A model generated the notes under the pieces. It did no database searches. It had not been told where the DNA came from and saw only the letters and a list, made by a program, of their open reading frames with translations. 64,000 nucleotides of DNA, from assembly GCA_964007475.1 (NCBI GenBank), contig OZ023273.1, forward strand, positions 139,659,308 to 139,723,307, read 5' to 3'. Position 1 is the first letter of the stretch, and each line of letters starts with the position of its first letter. Positions 11,643 to 23,800 of this stretch are shown piece by piece. Made by a program: the position numbers and the translations under genes. This DNA is from Hybos culiciformis. Lineage: Eukaryota; Arthropoda; Insecta; Diptera; Hybotidae.

Positions 11643-14416
11643 AAGGTGGTGGAGTACTAATAGCAGTTAAATCATTTCTCCATTCTTGTGAAATCCCAAT
11701 TTCTGACCCAGAATTAGAAATTATTTGCGTGAAAATTGAATTTGAGACAAAATCAGTTTTTGTGCTCTCCTGTTACATTCCTCCTAATTCTAATATCGAG
11801 ATATATTCAGGTGTCTTAAGCGCAATAGAAACAATTATTCCCATTCTTAACTCTCCAGATGAAATTATCCTTTGTGGTGACTTCAACTTACCTAGTATCA
11901 GATGGACACCCCACGACGAAGAACTGTACCTGGTCCCTGATAACCTCATCCAGAACATCGAGTGTTTATTTATCGACACCTTAAATAGCCATTCTTTACA
12001 ACAAACGTCAAAAATAAAAAATAACCTTTCCAGATAACTAGACCTAATCTTTGTTTCAGATTGGAATAATATTGTTTTTAACGATAAGGTTAGCCCTTTA
12101 ACTAACATTGACAATTTCCATCCCCCTATAAGTTTCTCTTTTTGTATTAATGCTCCCCCCGAACCAGACACTGCTAAAGTTTACAAATTTAACTTTAGCA
12201 AAGCAAACTTCGAAGAATTGAATAGTTTCTTCAATTCATATGATTTCTCTACATTATTTTCAAATGTAGATATTGAAATCATTACCTCGAAATTTTATGA
12301 GATTTTGCATAAAGCTTTTATGCAATTCGTTCCCCTCATTATTGACAAAAGCGCGGCTTCTAGTCCGATCTGGCTTAGTCCAAACCTTAAAAAGCTCAGA
12401 AACAAAAAAAATAAGGCATGGCAGTCATACCTTAAATCTAAAAAAAATGAAGATTATTTGATATTTGTTAGGCTGTTCGACGAGTTCAAATATGCTACGG
12501 AGCAAAGTTATAAAAATTACGTAGCTGAAATGTCCAGAAAAATTAAAGATGATCCGAAGTCATTTTGGAAATTTGTTAACTCAAAAAGAAAATGTGATCA
12601 ATTTCCAACGTTTCTTGAGTTTAATGGACATAAAAGTAATGACCCAAAAATTATTTCTGAATTCTTTAAAACATTTTTCTCGAGCTCTTTTAACAATTCT
12701 GACTTTGTAATTGACGAAAACCAATTTCATCATATAAACGACACAAATAGTATCCCTGCCCTTGACTTGCATTTTGACACTCCTCAAGTAGAAAAATATT
12801 TAGAAAAGCTGAATAATAATTTAAACCCTGGTCCTGATGGAGTGCCTGAAATAATACTTAAAAAATGCTCTCAATCACTAGCTGCCCCACTCTCATCCCT
12901 TTTTAACTTCTCTATTTCTTGCAGCATATTCCCAAATGTTTGGAAAAAATGATATATTAGACCTGTTCATAAAAAAGGACCAAAACAGAATATTAAAAAC
13001 TACCGACCCATCGCCAACTTATCTCCAATTCCTAAACTTTTTGAACTTCTTATTTATGATTTAGTCTACAGTATATGCAAGGACTTCTTAATTCCAAATC
13101 AGCATGGCTTCATGAAAGGGAAATCGACTGTGACTAATCTGATTGAAAAAACCTCTACCTTAATAGAATCAATGGAAGCCGGGTCACAAACTGACGTTAT
13201 TTATACAGACCTTAGTAAAGCTTTCGATCTAGTACCACATGATATAATTTTATTTAAGCTGGAGAAACTTAAATTTCCCTCCTACTTCATAAATTGGGTT
13301 GGTTCTTATTTAAGAAAGCGTACTTATACTGTTAAATTTAGGTCTGCAGAATCATCGGAGTACGAGGCCTTGTCAGGTGTGCCACAGGGAAGCCATTTGG
13401 GTCCGCTTCTTTTTATAATTTCAATTAATGATGTAATTTCATTAATTATAAATAGCAAACTTCTTATTTATGCGGACGACATGAAAATATTTAAAAGAAT
13501 AAATTCAACTGAGGACGCCTTGCTCCTTCAAGAAGATTTGAATCGATTCTTTACGTGGTGCCGGTCAAACAATCTCTCCCTTAGCATTCCGAAATGTGCG
13601 TTCATGACCTACGCTCGTCGTCAAAACCCTGTTCTTTATGATTATTCGATTAATAATGAGAAATTAAATAAAGTAACATATTTTAGGGATTTGGGAGTTG
13701 TATTTGATGAGAAGCTGACTTTTAAACTGCACTATGACTACATAATAAATAAGTCAAATTCAATGCTTGGTTTTGTAAAAAGATGGTCCCGTGAATTTGA
13801 TGATCCTTTTATTATTAAGCAGTTATATAACACTATTGTTCGTCCCAATTTGGAATACGCTACGCAAGTATGGTCACCCTTTTATCAAATTCATACAGAC
13901 CGGATTGAGTCCATCCAGAGAAACTTTCTGAGATTTGCTCTCCGAAATTTGCCTTGGGCTGACTCTTTAGTCTTACCACCTTATGAAAATAGATTAAAAT
14001 TGATTAATATAGTATCGTTAACCAAAAGGCGAGAAGTAGCTGATATTATTTTTATATCACAAGCTGCCAACAATAAAATTAATTCCCCTTTTATATTCCA
14101 ACGACTTAACTTCCGATCATTTCCCCACCTTCGTAACACAAATCCCTTCACGATCAAACACCACAGAACAAATTACGGACAACACGAACCAATTAATAGA
14201 ATGCTTATGATATGTAATAAGTATAAAAATGTAATTGATTTCTCTTTATCCAAAGATTCTTTAAAAATTAAACTTTTACGTAGTAATATTTAGTGAATTG
14301 TAAACTTAATAATTGTAATTTTTTTTTTAAGAATAGTAAATTGTAAATTCTTTAGAAATAAGTTTTTTTTTTGTAATAGTTTGAGCTAAACGAAATAAAT
14401 AAAAATAAATAAATAA
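11643..14416 (+). mobile_element. 5'-truncated jockey/CR1-type LINE, dead copy
   Basis: A non-LTR retrotransposon inserted between the two IR copies. One frame runs from the truncated endonuclease domain (GGGVLIAVK at 11645; CGDFNLPSIRW) through reverse transcriptase (SKAFDLVPHDIILFKL, SGVPQGSHLGPLLF, and the YADD active site at 13469-13480) to the C-terminus at 14293. The 3' end is a run of TAAA units at about 14392-14416. The N-terminal part of the endonuclease and any upstream ORF are missing, the usual 5' truncation of LINEs. The frame is broken by TAA at 12035-12037 and TGA at 12950-12952, so this copy cannot make its enzyme. I found no clear target-site duplication. The clade call is from motif style and tail only. 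Confidence 0.88.
11645..14293 (+). pseudogene. LINE endonuclease-reverse transcriptase ORF, two stops
   Basis: This is the coding remnant of the LINE above. An apurinic-type endonuclease remnant (about 11645-12130) is followed by a linker and a reverse transcriptase with a YADD catalytic box. The C-terminal region contains the PNLEYATQVWSP and SIQRNFLRFALR signatures common in jockey/CR1 proteins. The stops at 12035 and 12950 are both in frame and consistent with single substitutions. No frameshift was noticed, so the insertion is moderately old rather than ancient. Confidence 0.85.
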
Positions 14417-14754
14417 TTTGATGAATTAATTACTGTTTCCCACTTGAATCCTTTTCTTTGAATCCATAATGTAAGATAAAATGTTGCTTTTTCTACTTAC
14501 TTCTGACAAATATCTGTATTCTGTACGTATAACTTACACTAAATATATTTCATTACACTAAAATCAACATAATAATTATCTATATAAATTGCAGTAGTAT
14601 TATTTAATTATTCATTTTTTTTTAATTTATTAGATAAATGATTATTTTTATTATTATTATTACTATTACATATTTTAAAAAATTTCGATTTATATTAGTA
14701 AAAAAAATAAATCATTTGTCGAATTTTTTTCAAGAACGCCACATCATAAAAGCT

Positions 14755-16482
14755 ATGCATAAACATAAATTAATTTTAATACAATTTCTGGTTTTAATAA
14801 ACTGGTGTCATACATTAGATTTTAATTCTGTATTATTAGACTTAATCAAAACTTATAATATTACAACATTGATTGTATATCGAGGAAATTTATTGAATTT
14901 CTCGGTTATGGAAAATGAATTAAATAAATTAAGAAATTTTCCGAAAATATCATTATCATCCTCAATTGATGAATATTACGAAATTGATGGTAAATTTGAT
15001 AATAAACTATTAGCAATCATATTTTGTGATGATGCTGTCGAAAAAAATCTTGAATTATTTTCAAAAATTGAAGTATCATTAAGAAAAATTCATACTACTA
15101 AAATAATTTTTCATTTCGAAAATTTGTCAAAAAACTATTCTATAAATATCTTTGATTGGTGCAAAAAGGAAAAATTTTACAACGTTTTAATATGGAGTAA
15201 TGAAAAATTACTTCAATCATTCGTACCATTTCCAACGATTCAAATATTTGAAATGAACGATACCAATTTAAGTTATCCCAATGAAATATTGAATTATCAT
15301 TTGACTGGCCTAATAACACCAATAATGCAAGATGTTCCAAGCCTTTTTTATTATGGTGGTGAAAAAAATCAGAGAATAGGTGGTTCAGATTACAAATTTA
15401 TGATGGAGTTTCTGAATAAAAAAAATGGCACTTTGCAAGTATATCCAACTGATTCTGATGCACCTAACCTTTCAGAACTACGTATGTTGGCACTAACGGG
15501 GGAATTCGATTTTATAATGAATAGTATAACGGTTCCGATTGAGATATTTAATTGTTTGAAAATTGCATAACCCCAAATGTTGGCGAAATCATTAGTAATA
15601 GTTCCGTACAGCAAAGCAATCAATCCATTTTGGTACATTGTTAAACCATTTCAGTTTAATCTTTGGATGGCAATAGTCAGCTGGCTTATATTTATAACTA
15701 TTTTTGATGGACTTATCATGAAACCTGTTTTCGGTGAAATTAGTTTCGGTCGATCATATCTAAAAGTGCTCTCTGGTCTATTGTACATACCTTTTTGGAG
15801 CACAAAATCTTATTCCATTAATTCTGGTTTAACCAACGTTGGAATATTTTTATTAGGATTTATAATTTCAAATTTTTATCTTGCATTATTATCAACTTAT
15901 TATACAACAAATCCATTAGAACCAGAAATAAACTCATTAGAAGATTTAAAAAAATCAAATTTTAAAATAATTCTTAATCGTGAAGAGATGAAATACGCAA
16001 GCAAAGATGAAACTACCACAAAAATTTGGTTAGATCTGCTTTATCTAACAGATGTCCTTAATGCGGCCACGCAAAAACGCAATCTGAACAATTCATTTGC
16101 TTATTTTGTGTCAGAATATAAAGCTAATTTTATGATAATGCAACAGCAAAGGTTAAAACCACCTTTACTAAGGGTAAGTCACATTGTCAAACATTTTGTG
16201 TTTAGATCATATGTTTTTCACTCAGAAAGTCCCATAATCAGTGAATTTGATTTATATAGTTTACAAGTGTTTGAAGGTGGATTAGACCTAAAATGGAAAT
16301 CTGACAGCACTTTTGAAGCTTTCCATGAAAAATTGCTAAATATTTCAACAAATAGTTATCAGCAAGATGTTAAACCTATTTCATTGGGTGATTTGAAAAT
16401 ATCATTGTTGATGCTAACAATTGGTTTAAATATTGCATTTATTGTATTTTTATTCGAAAATATTTATTCAAAACTTCATTGA
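14755..16482 (+). CDS. Divergent ionotropic receptor (IR), copy B, with one in-frame TAA
   Basis: Tandem paralog of the gene at 7848, same strand, 576 codons and no introns. The start at 14755 is the ATG that aligns with copy A's start; both are preceded by AAAG(T/C)T and followed by a signal peptide. The frame is open further upstream to 14638, but that part is low-complexity and not shared. Domain order matches copy A: ligand-binding lobe, M1, pore, M3, second lobe, M4. Codon 272 (15568-15570) is TAA, at the same aligned position as in copy A. By eye, about 80 of some 295 residues after the stop differ from copy A. The changes concentrate in the second ligand-binding lobe while M1, pore and M3 are almost unchanged, and no other stop or frameshift has appeared. 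About 400 nt of the N-terminal half are almost identical to copy A. Likely role: chemosensory channel with changed ligand binding, if expressed. Confidence 0.85.
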
Positions 16483-17880
16483 ATGTGAAAACATTGTTAG
16501 TTAATCGCTAAGTTGCTTGATGAAAGATTTATATATATATATATATATATAATAATAAACTTCTTTACTTTGTAAAATGAAGACTAAAAAAATTGAATAA
16601 AAATTAAATGGGAAGTTCTTGAAATTTATTGTATGATAAATATTACGCGTTCGGTATATGGAAGAAATAACAATGTTCATCAGAGGTGGCAAAATTTAAA
16701 TAAGGTTTATGTGGTTGCACCATAAAAAATATTTTTATTTAATAAATTTACGGCGAGTGAATAATGTGTTTCTGTTTTGGATATTTTTTTTATCAAACCA
16801 TTTCTTATGTAAATCTGGGTAATTGTCCATATATAATTCAATTAAACTTAAATATACATAATTGAACATATAATAAATAATAATATTATCGTTATATTTT
16901 ATATGTTTTTACACATTTTTATATATTGCTTTTAATGAATTAAAACATCTTAATTTATATAATTTCATTTTAATATCATTAATCTTAATTCTCTAGTAAT
17001 GCTTTATATTCAACAAAAAATAAAAAATAAAGGAAAATTAAGCCTCCTTAAAATATATTTACATTAATTTCTTGTAAATCACGCAATTCTATATATAAAA
17101 ATTATTATAATTTTTTTTTTCTTGTTTTGCATTTCTCAACTTCTAAATACAATATTTTATTTTCTCATAAAGAGAAGTTCAAGGACTTTGTATAATTTAC
17201 TACTTATATATTTAAAATATTTTCCATTTTTTACTATTACCCTATAATAAATTCATAAAAGAAAATTAAAATATTATTTATTTTTGTAATCATTTACTAA
17301 TTGGAATGCATTGCCTTAACTAATACGTGATTTCAAAATGAATTTAAGGCATATACATTGTTGTACAGATTAGATTGTGAAAAATTCTTTTATCATCTTC
17401 TTAACATATATACGTCATTCTGTCAAATATGTTTAAAATGCACATTCTGTCAAAATCGAATGAAAAATAAAAATCACCAAGACTAACAACTATTATTGTA
17501 TAATTTTATATATAAAAAGAAAATACCCAATTATCATAGAGTTTTCTTTTGAATATAAATATATATAATTTCTGAATACAAATTTTATTTAATTGCTATT
17601 TTTAGTTTGAAATTAATTAGTTATATAAAATCAAAAAGTTTTTATCGTGGCAATATTATTTTTTTAATATTATGCAAATTATGCATAACTGATGTATATT
17701 TATATATTATTAATGAAGAAAAATAGAAATTCTTATCGTTAAACAACTTTAGAAAAGTTTACTATTTAAAAAAAAAAATTACATTTAAATATTTTTATAG
17801 AAAAATTATGCATATTTTTATAAAAATAGGATAATAATTTAAAATCATTACAAATTTTAATGTTATTAGTGTGTTAGTCA
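16483..17880. other. AT-rich intergenic DNA
   Basis: No gene is seen. There is a short (TA)n run near 16532-16550. A weakly supported minus-strand frame at 16501-16692 crosses this microsatellite and is not credible as a protein. Confidence 0.55.
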
Positions 17881-17888
17881 CACAGCAA

Positions 17889-17922
17889 TATAAAAGCCGG
17901 TTACAGGGTTATACTTGCAGTT
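17889..17922 (+). promoter_or_regulatory. TATA box plus initiator, candidate core promoter
   Basis: TATAAAAG lies at 17889-17896. GCAGTT, a match to the insect initiator, has its A at 17919, exactly 30 nt after the first T of the box. This is the canonical spacing for an insect TATA promoter, in sequence less AT-rich than its neighbours. A donor-like GTAAAT at 17976 and a good acceptor ending CACCTGCAG at 18602 would join a short leader exon to the signal-peptide exon downstream. This linkage is inferred. Confidence 0.4.
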
Positions 17923-18660
17923 TGCGATCATACTTCTTTTTGATATATTAAAATAATTTAATTTTAATAAGAATCTTGTAAATTTATCAATGAAAATCTT
18001 AAAATTATTTACATAATATACAAAATCGCTCAAATACGTCCAAACTTACAGTTTACATAAAGATCACTTTAGCTTAAATGTCTAAAAAAGAGTGTGATTT
18101 TTAGAATAAAATCAATAACATTTAATACAAATTTTGTGAATCTATCAAAGAAAAACAAAACTGACATTTATGCATCGCTACACTGTATACAGGTAAAAGA
18201 AATTAATTGAAAATTAAAAAAAAAAAAATAGCTTCAAATATTCGTTATGAAAAATTGGTAGTAATTTAGCTAATTTTGTGATAGATTTCGATATTATATA
18301 TAAATAACATGTAAAGTTCGTTTTGTTTAATACAATGAAATTAATGAATTTTTATAAATTTATTCATATAACTATTAACTAAAATAAGAAATTTTTTTTT
18401 TTGTGAAAGAAGGTATATTATTAAAGTTAGAGTTATTACGTCAATTATGTAAATTCACCTTTTTTTTTTGTTTCATGCACTTCTATGCTGCTAACCTATA
18501 CGTAATAATACGTTATATTGCCTTTTTATATTCTTTAAATTATTTTCTATATACATATTTAACAAACATACTATTTGCTCATAATATTGCATTCACCTGC
18601 AGCTGAATTTATTCCCCTAACTACCTTAGATTTAAGATAACCTAATAAAGCTCAATAAAA

Positions 18661-18726
18661 ATGAACGCAATTTTATATACTCTAATAACTATACAATTTT
18701 CTTTAATCATTGCACGTGCACGATAT
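18661..18726 (+). CDS. Signal-peptide exon of an unidentified secreted protein (first coding exon only)
   Basis: ATG in the context AAAAATG, with an in-frame stop shortly upstream, opens a 22-codon exon. It begins MNAILYT, has a hydrophobic core (LITIQFSLII) and ends ARA-RY. Ala-Arg-Ala is a textbook signal-peptidase AxA site, so the mature product would start Arg-Tyr. The exon ends at a canonical GTGAGT donor in phase 0. Later exons were not identified. Known insect proctolin precursors place RYLPT directly after the signal peptide, so this could be the first exon of a proctolin-like gene, but the expected Leu-Pro-Thr exon was not found. Candidate acceptors after poly-T lie near 19188 and 19681; the reading frames behind them are short. 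Sure of the signal peptide and donor; unsure of identity. Confidence 0.45.
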
Positions 18727-20303
18727 GTGAGTATAGTTTATTAAATTAGTCTTTTAATATGCATTATAAATTACACACTTTATAATATTATATATAATAA
18801 TAAAAAAATTGTATCAACAAAATTGTATTATTTTTAATTTTATAAATTTATAAAAAATTAGAAAAAAAAAAAACGCTTTGGAATGATAGGTTTTTTTTTA
18901 TTTTCATTATGTAAATTAGTTTTCCTTTATATAGTTAGCGTGTATAATATTGTTAGATTTTTTTTAATATTATAAAAGGATTAATAATGAATCCATTTTT
19001 TTTTATAACAAGAGGAGCATTAGTTAAGAATTTTACGATTGGGTCTGTAAGGATTATAATATTTCTATAAGAAAATTTCTTCGTTATTTATTAATAAATA
19101 GCACTAGCACAATATTATTGAAATCAAATAGGCTTAAAGAAATTTCAAAAACAATTTTAAAAAAAATGTAGTTTAATTATTTTCAAAGCAAGACAGCGGG
19201 TGCGACATCATCGTCTGCATTGATACATTCTAATTTCTAATTTAAAATTCCTGAATTAAAATGAAGTTTGTTCTAGTTTGTCTATTAAGCTTATGAAATA
19301 TATGGTTAAAAGTATTACAATGAATTTGTACGTATAAATTATTCAATTCAACGGTTTGCCCTGAAGAAATTTTTTCCCACAGTCTCATTATTTTTACTAT
19401 TTTATAGTCATCTAAAATGAAAATAAAAGATCCACAGAATATATACTAAAATAGAAAAAAAAAAAAAACAAAAGAAAATTTTTTTTAATTTTTTATTTTT
19501 ATAATTTTTGTGCATATTGAACACGTTTTGTTTTTTTTTTATCGAAAATAAAACAAAAACAAAATAATAATGAAATGAAACAAAACCAATGTTTTGAAAA
19601 CCTTAAAGGCTTTATTATCCTGTAGACTTTTATTTTGTTAATTTTAAATTTATACCAATTTATGTGTTTTTCTTTGACAGGTGAAAATTTACCATTATTA
19701 TGTCTAGAGGATAATAATAAAAATATATTTAATACTTTAAGGATTTTCTAGGATTTTCGATTAAGTTTTATGTAAGAAAATAAATACATTTATAAATGTA
19801 TGTATGTATATGTTAGATAATCTATATAATGTTTATTTATTTTAATAGAAATAAATAAGCAAGAAAACTGATGATTTTTTTTTATTTTTGATAATAATTC
19901 TTTTATCGTAGATGTTTATAGCGGTATTACTATATTTTCTGTAGTTTATCACATTTTCTAGGATTCATGATATTAACACGTACATTAGAATAATCATTAC
20001 ATTCCTTCGGCCTTTTTTTTTTCCAACAAAACTGATTTTCCTGAGGCTATATTTACAGATTCTTTCGTAATTGTTCGAAGTTATTTGGAAAATATATTAT
20101 ATTCTAAAATACTTAAAAATTTTTTTTTTTAGAATAATTCATTTCAATTAGCCTCTAATCGTAAATCTTCAAAATAATTTATTTTTATTATATATGAATA
20201 TATAAAAAAGAAACTACGTAACGTGTATGTAACTTTTAAATTTCTGAACCAATGAACCGATTTGGACCATTACCATTGCAAAGCTTATTTTCCGTAGATG
20301 ATC
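18727..20303. other. Possible intron or intergenic DNA
   Basis: Mostly AT-rich. Two places could be downstream exons of the signal-peptide gene. At 19189-19240, behind AAAG, a less AT-rich patch reads QDSGCDIIVCIDTF then stop. At 19681, TTTTTCTTTGACAG is the best acceptor, but only eight codons follow in the needed phase before a stop. Neither is convincing. Confidence 0.35.
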
Positions 20304-20311
20304 GACTAGAA

Positions 20312-20862
20312 CAGAGATTCCCAACCTGGGGTCCATGGACCCCTTGGGGGTACGTTAACCAATTCTGAGAGGTACGTGGAATTGTTCGTATTGAAAAAAA
20401 TATATGTATATCCTTTTTACGGCTTACACATAATTTCAAAATCTAATTTTCTTTCCAAAATTTTGTGAATTGTATATAATTGTGTGTATTTTAAATAATA
20501 TTAAAACTCATAACGAAATTTTCAAAAAAAATGTTGATGGTATCATTCCTCCAACTTTTAATGTCGATAATTGGATTCGAAACGCCTTCACAATTTCATT
20601 AGACAAGATTGTTGACACTGATAATGATAACGCAACAGATGAACCCATTGACTTGAGAAATAACATGAAAACTCGCAGTGATTTTGAAACAATGATGCTG
20701 CATCAATGTTGGTGCTAACAAAGCGAGGCGTATCTAATCACAACGTGCGTTAAAATTTTTTATTCCGTTTGTTATAACCTGTATGCACTCTTTTATAGGG
20801 GTACGTAAAGATTCAAATCATTATCAAGGGGTACAAATATTTCAAAAGGTTGGGAACCATTG
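20312..20862. mobile_element. hAT transposon deletion derivative, 551 bp
   Basis: The left end is CAGAGATTCCCAACCT and the right end is the complement of CAATGGTTCCCAACCT. Exact 8-bp duplications GACTAGAA flank it at 20304-20311 and 20863-20870. The TIR sequence and the 8-bp duplication are hallmarks of hAT elements. A transposase C-terminal fragment is left inside. It cannot move by itself. Confidence 0.9.
20470..20718 (+). pseudogene. hAT transposase C-terminal remnant
   Basis: An open frame of about 80 codons inside the hAT element. The segment VDNWIRNAF, followed by an acidic stretch and LRNNMKTRSDFETM, resembles the C-terminal tail of SCAND3/ZBED5-like hAT transposases, where a Trp-Ile-Arg-Asn-Pro-Phe motif precedes the end. 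The catalytic domain and BED zinc finger are absent. The family assignment is by motif memory and position inside the TIRs. Confidence 0.55.
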
Positions 20863-20870
20863 GACTAGAA

Positions 20871-23800
20871 TATAAATATTATACTATTATAATGATCTCC
20901 AAAAATTATTTGAAACATATTTTGTTTATTTAAATAATTTACAATTCTCAGAAGTAAATTGTATACCTACCTAGAAAAATAAAAATATCAGTTTTATTCA
21001 AATATTTTTTTGTTTCTCTCTCTTTAATTTCATTATCCTTTTCTTTGAATAGAATTTATTACATACTTATGTGATAAACTTGGATTTATTATGTACACAC
21101 AATATTGTACGAGTATATATTCAAAATTGTATTTCTTTTAACATTTTTACGTATATGCATTACATTTTGTACATATGCCTTCTATCAAAATAGTGAAGAA
21201 CAGAATGATATAGTACTTATGACATAAAAAAGGTTACATATGTATATATACCTCTTCACAGAAGAATAGAATTTAAAAAAATAATATGTAAATTAAGTTA
21301 AGATTTTCTTTTCATTTAAAAGAATATTATTTCCGTATTACTTTCTGTAACCGCACTTTATTAAAATATCATTTATTTCTAAATTTTAAAATAACATAAT
21401 CTTGTCTTATTGTTACTAAGTTACTATATGTATTTCTACTATTAGGTATTTTAAATGAAATTAATTTTTATTATTAACTGCAAGTATGCAGAGATTTAAT
21501 ATATTTTAACATTAGGCTTTGTATTTGTCTAAAAAATCGATAGAATCTACAAAATTAGATTTTATTTTTGTCAAATTCTCTCAAAAGCTATCCCATTTTA
21601 ATACTTCTTAATGTATGATTTTTATAATTTATGAATAAGTAGAAATGCAGATATCTATACTTTGGGACACATTATAGAAAAATTGTTATTATTATTATTC
21701 TTATTTTTTTTTTAAAGTATCTTAAAATCCCTTCAGTAAATATTATGATTGTATACTATGTATACATATTTTGCGGAATTTTTTTTACTTACAAAAATTT
21801 ATTTATTTATACTTAAGAGAGATTATTTTTGTTTTCCTTTAAAATCCTTGAAAAAAGTATAAATGCAAGAAATTGCATATTAATAATATTTTTACAACAT
21901 ATGGTTTAATTTTTTTTGCAAAAGAAAACCTAAAAGTTTTTCATAAAATATGTACATATATAATATTCTTTATTGGTATACTAAAATGTATATATAAAAA
22001 CCTCAATAGAAATATCGTATCATGTAAAATTTTTTTTCCTGAACAAACGAAACATATATTCAATGCAAAATAAAACAACTCTTTTTATGTTGTATATGTA
22101 TTATTGACCTAAACTGAATCATATTTACCTTGACCTCATTTTCTGAGTGCGAAATTTTCCAACATGGATTTTGTAAATGGGAAATCCGTTAAATTATTCA
22201 GGAATTCATAATATTTTCATAGTAAAAAATGTGTATATAGTATAATGCAAATAATGGTAATACGAATTTAGTAAAATATTTTTTCTTTTCCCGGATATGT
22301 TAATCTTATAAATTTTAATAATACGGAAGAATTAGTCTTTTTATGTAATGCAGATGTGGCGATCTCGCACAACATTTTGATAATATTGTTCTGTTTTATA
22401 AAATAAGAATGTTTTTCTTGACTATCCCTTTAACTTTTCTAATGGCTATTGTTATTAAGTTCCTAATTTATTTAAAAGCATAACAATAGAAGAAAAAAAT
22501 TTCTCCGGTAAATGTAAATTATAACTTTTTTTTTTCATACTTAAAACGAAGAAGTTTTTCCAAATAAAAAAAAATAATAATATTCAGTTGTTACATTTTC
22601 AACTATCAAAACATTTTATTGCTTGAAATATGGTACCCAAAAAAAATTTAAATCTTTTTTGTATACGAAATGTATGTATAACAAATTGTATGTTATGTAA
22701 GTATATCTAAATGAAAATTTATTACAAACTTTAAGGATAAAAGAAAATGCAGTTGAGAATTTATTAGTGACCAAAAAATTGTTTTAAATAAATTTATATT
22801 ATCAAAAATTTGATGTCAAAACTTTTTCTTGCCAAAATAATTGTAAACCTCTTTAAGTTTACTCCCACTGAGAGAATATTTTCCTTAACTACATCATTGA
22901 ATTGTTATGACTATATAAATACTGAATTGTATTTAAAGGTAATGAGCTCAGGGAAGCCAAAATCTCAATTCTAGCTGTACTATCAATAAAAAAATATGTT
23001 GATTAAGGTTTCAATAAGTGCAATTTTAAGAAAATTAAGTTTTGATTATGCCACCTACTAATTAATTAAAATCAGATCTACTAATTAATTAAAAGCAGAT
23101 CAACGGACGACCCTTTAAAGAACTTGAAAGATTTACGCTAATTGATGACGTTGAGGCAATGTTTTGGTACACATTATCATATCATAAGAAGATGTTAATG
23201 ATTTTCATACATATTTGAATGAAATCTTATCGTGAAAATTATTTTGTCAAAAGTTAAATATCAAAGACCTTGTATCATAAATATTTTAAATGAATGTAAA
23301 ATGTAATAATTTTTAATGCATAAGCAAGGTTAATCGCATATTCATAAAATACTCATTCTTACAACAAAATTTATCTTATTTGCAATTTCTTACATTTGAT
23401 AATTTTAAACAGGCGTGTAAAAAATGAATGCACATAAGATTTCCATGGTTATATTATTTTTCACTCTTGAGGAATTCAAAATTTAAAATTCTTTAAATTT
23501 AATGAAATGCATAAATGTTTTCTTTTTGCAGGTGTATGTATATATTACCTTAAGTCTAATATCAAAAATACTTTTAGAAATTTTTTAGAAATAATATAGT
23601 TATGCTTTGTACATACATACATGTAACATTGAAAGTTTTGCATTTAATCCTTTTTATTTTTCAATAGACGTCAACTTGTTTTTAATGTTGAAGGTTGTTT
23701 TTATGTATTATTATTATATTGGTATATATATTTAACTTTTTATTTTAAATGAAATTAAATTCAGTTGTGGGTATCACCTGATGATGCATAATCTGATGAG

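Noticed and set aside
14638..14754. Earlier start for IR copy B
   Set aside because: The extra 39 codons are low-complexity Ile/Phe/Lys and are absent from copy A; homology and the signal peptide begin at 14755.
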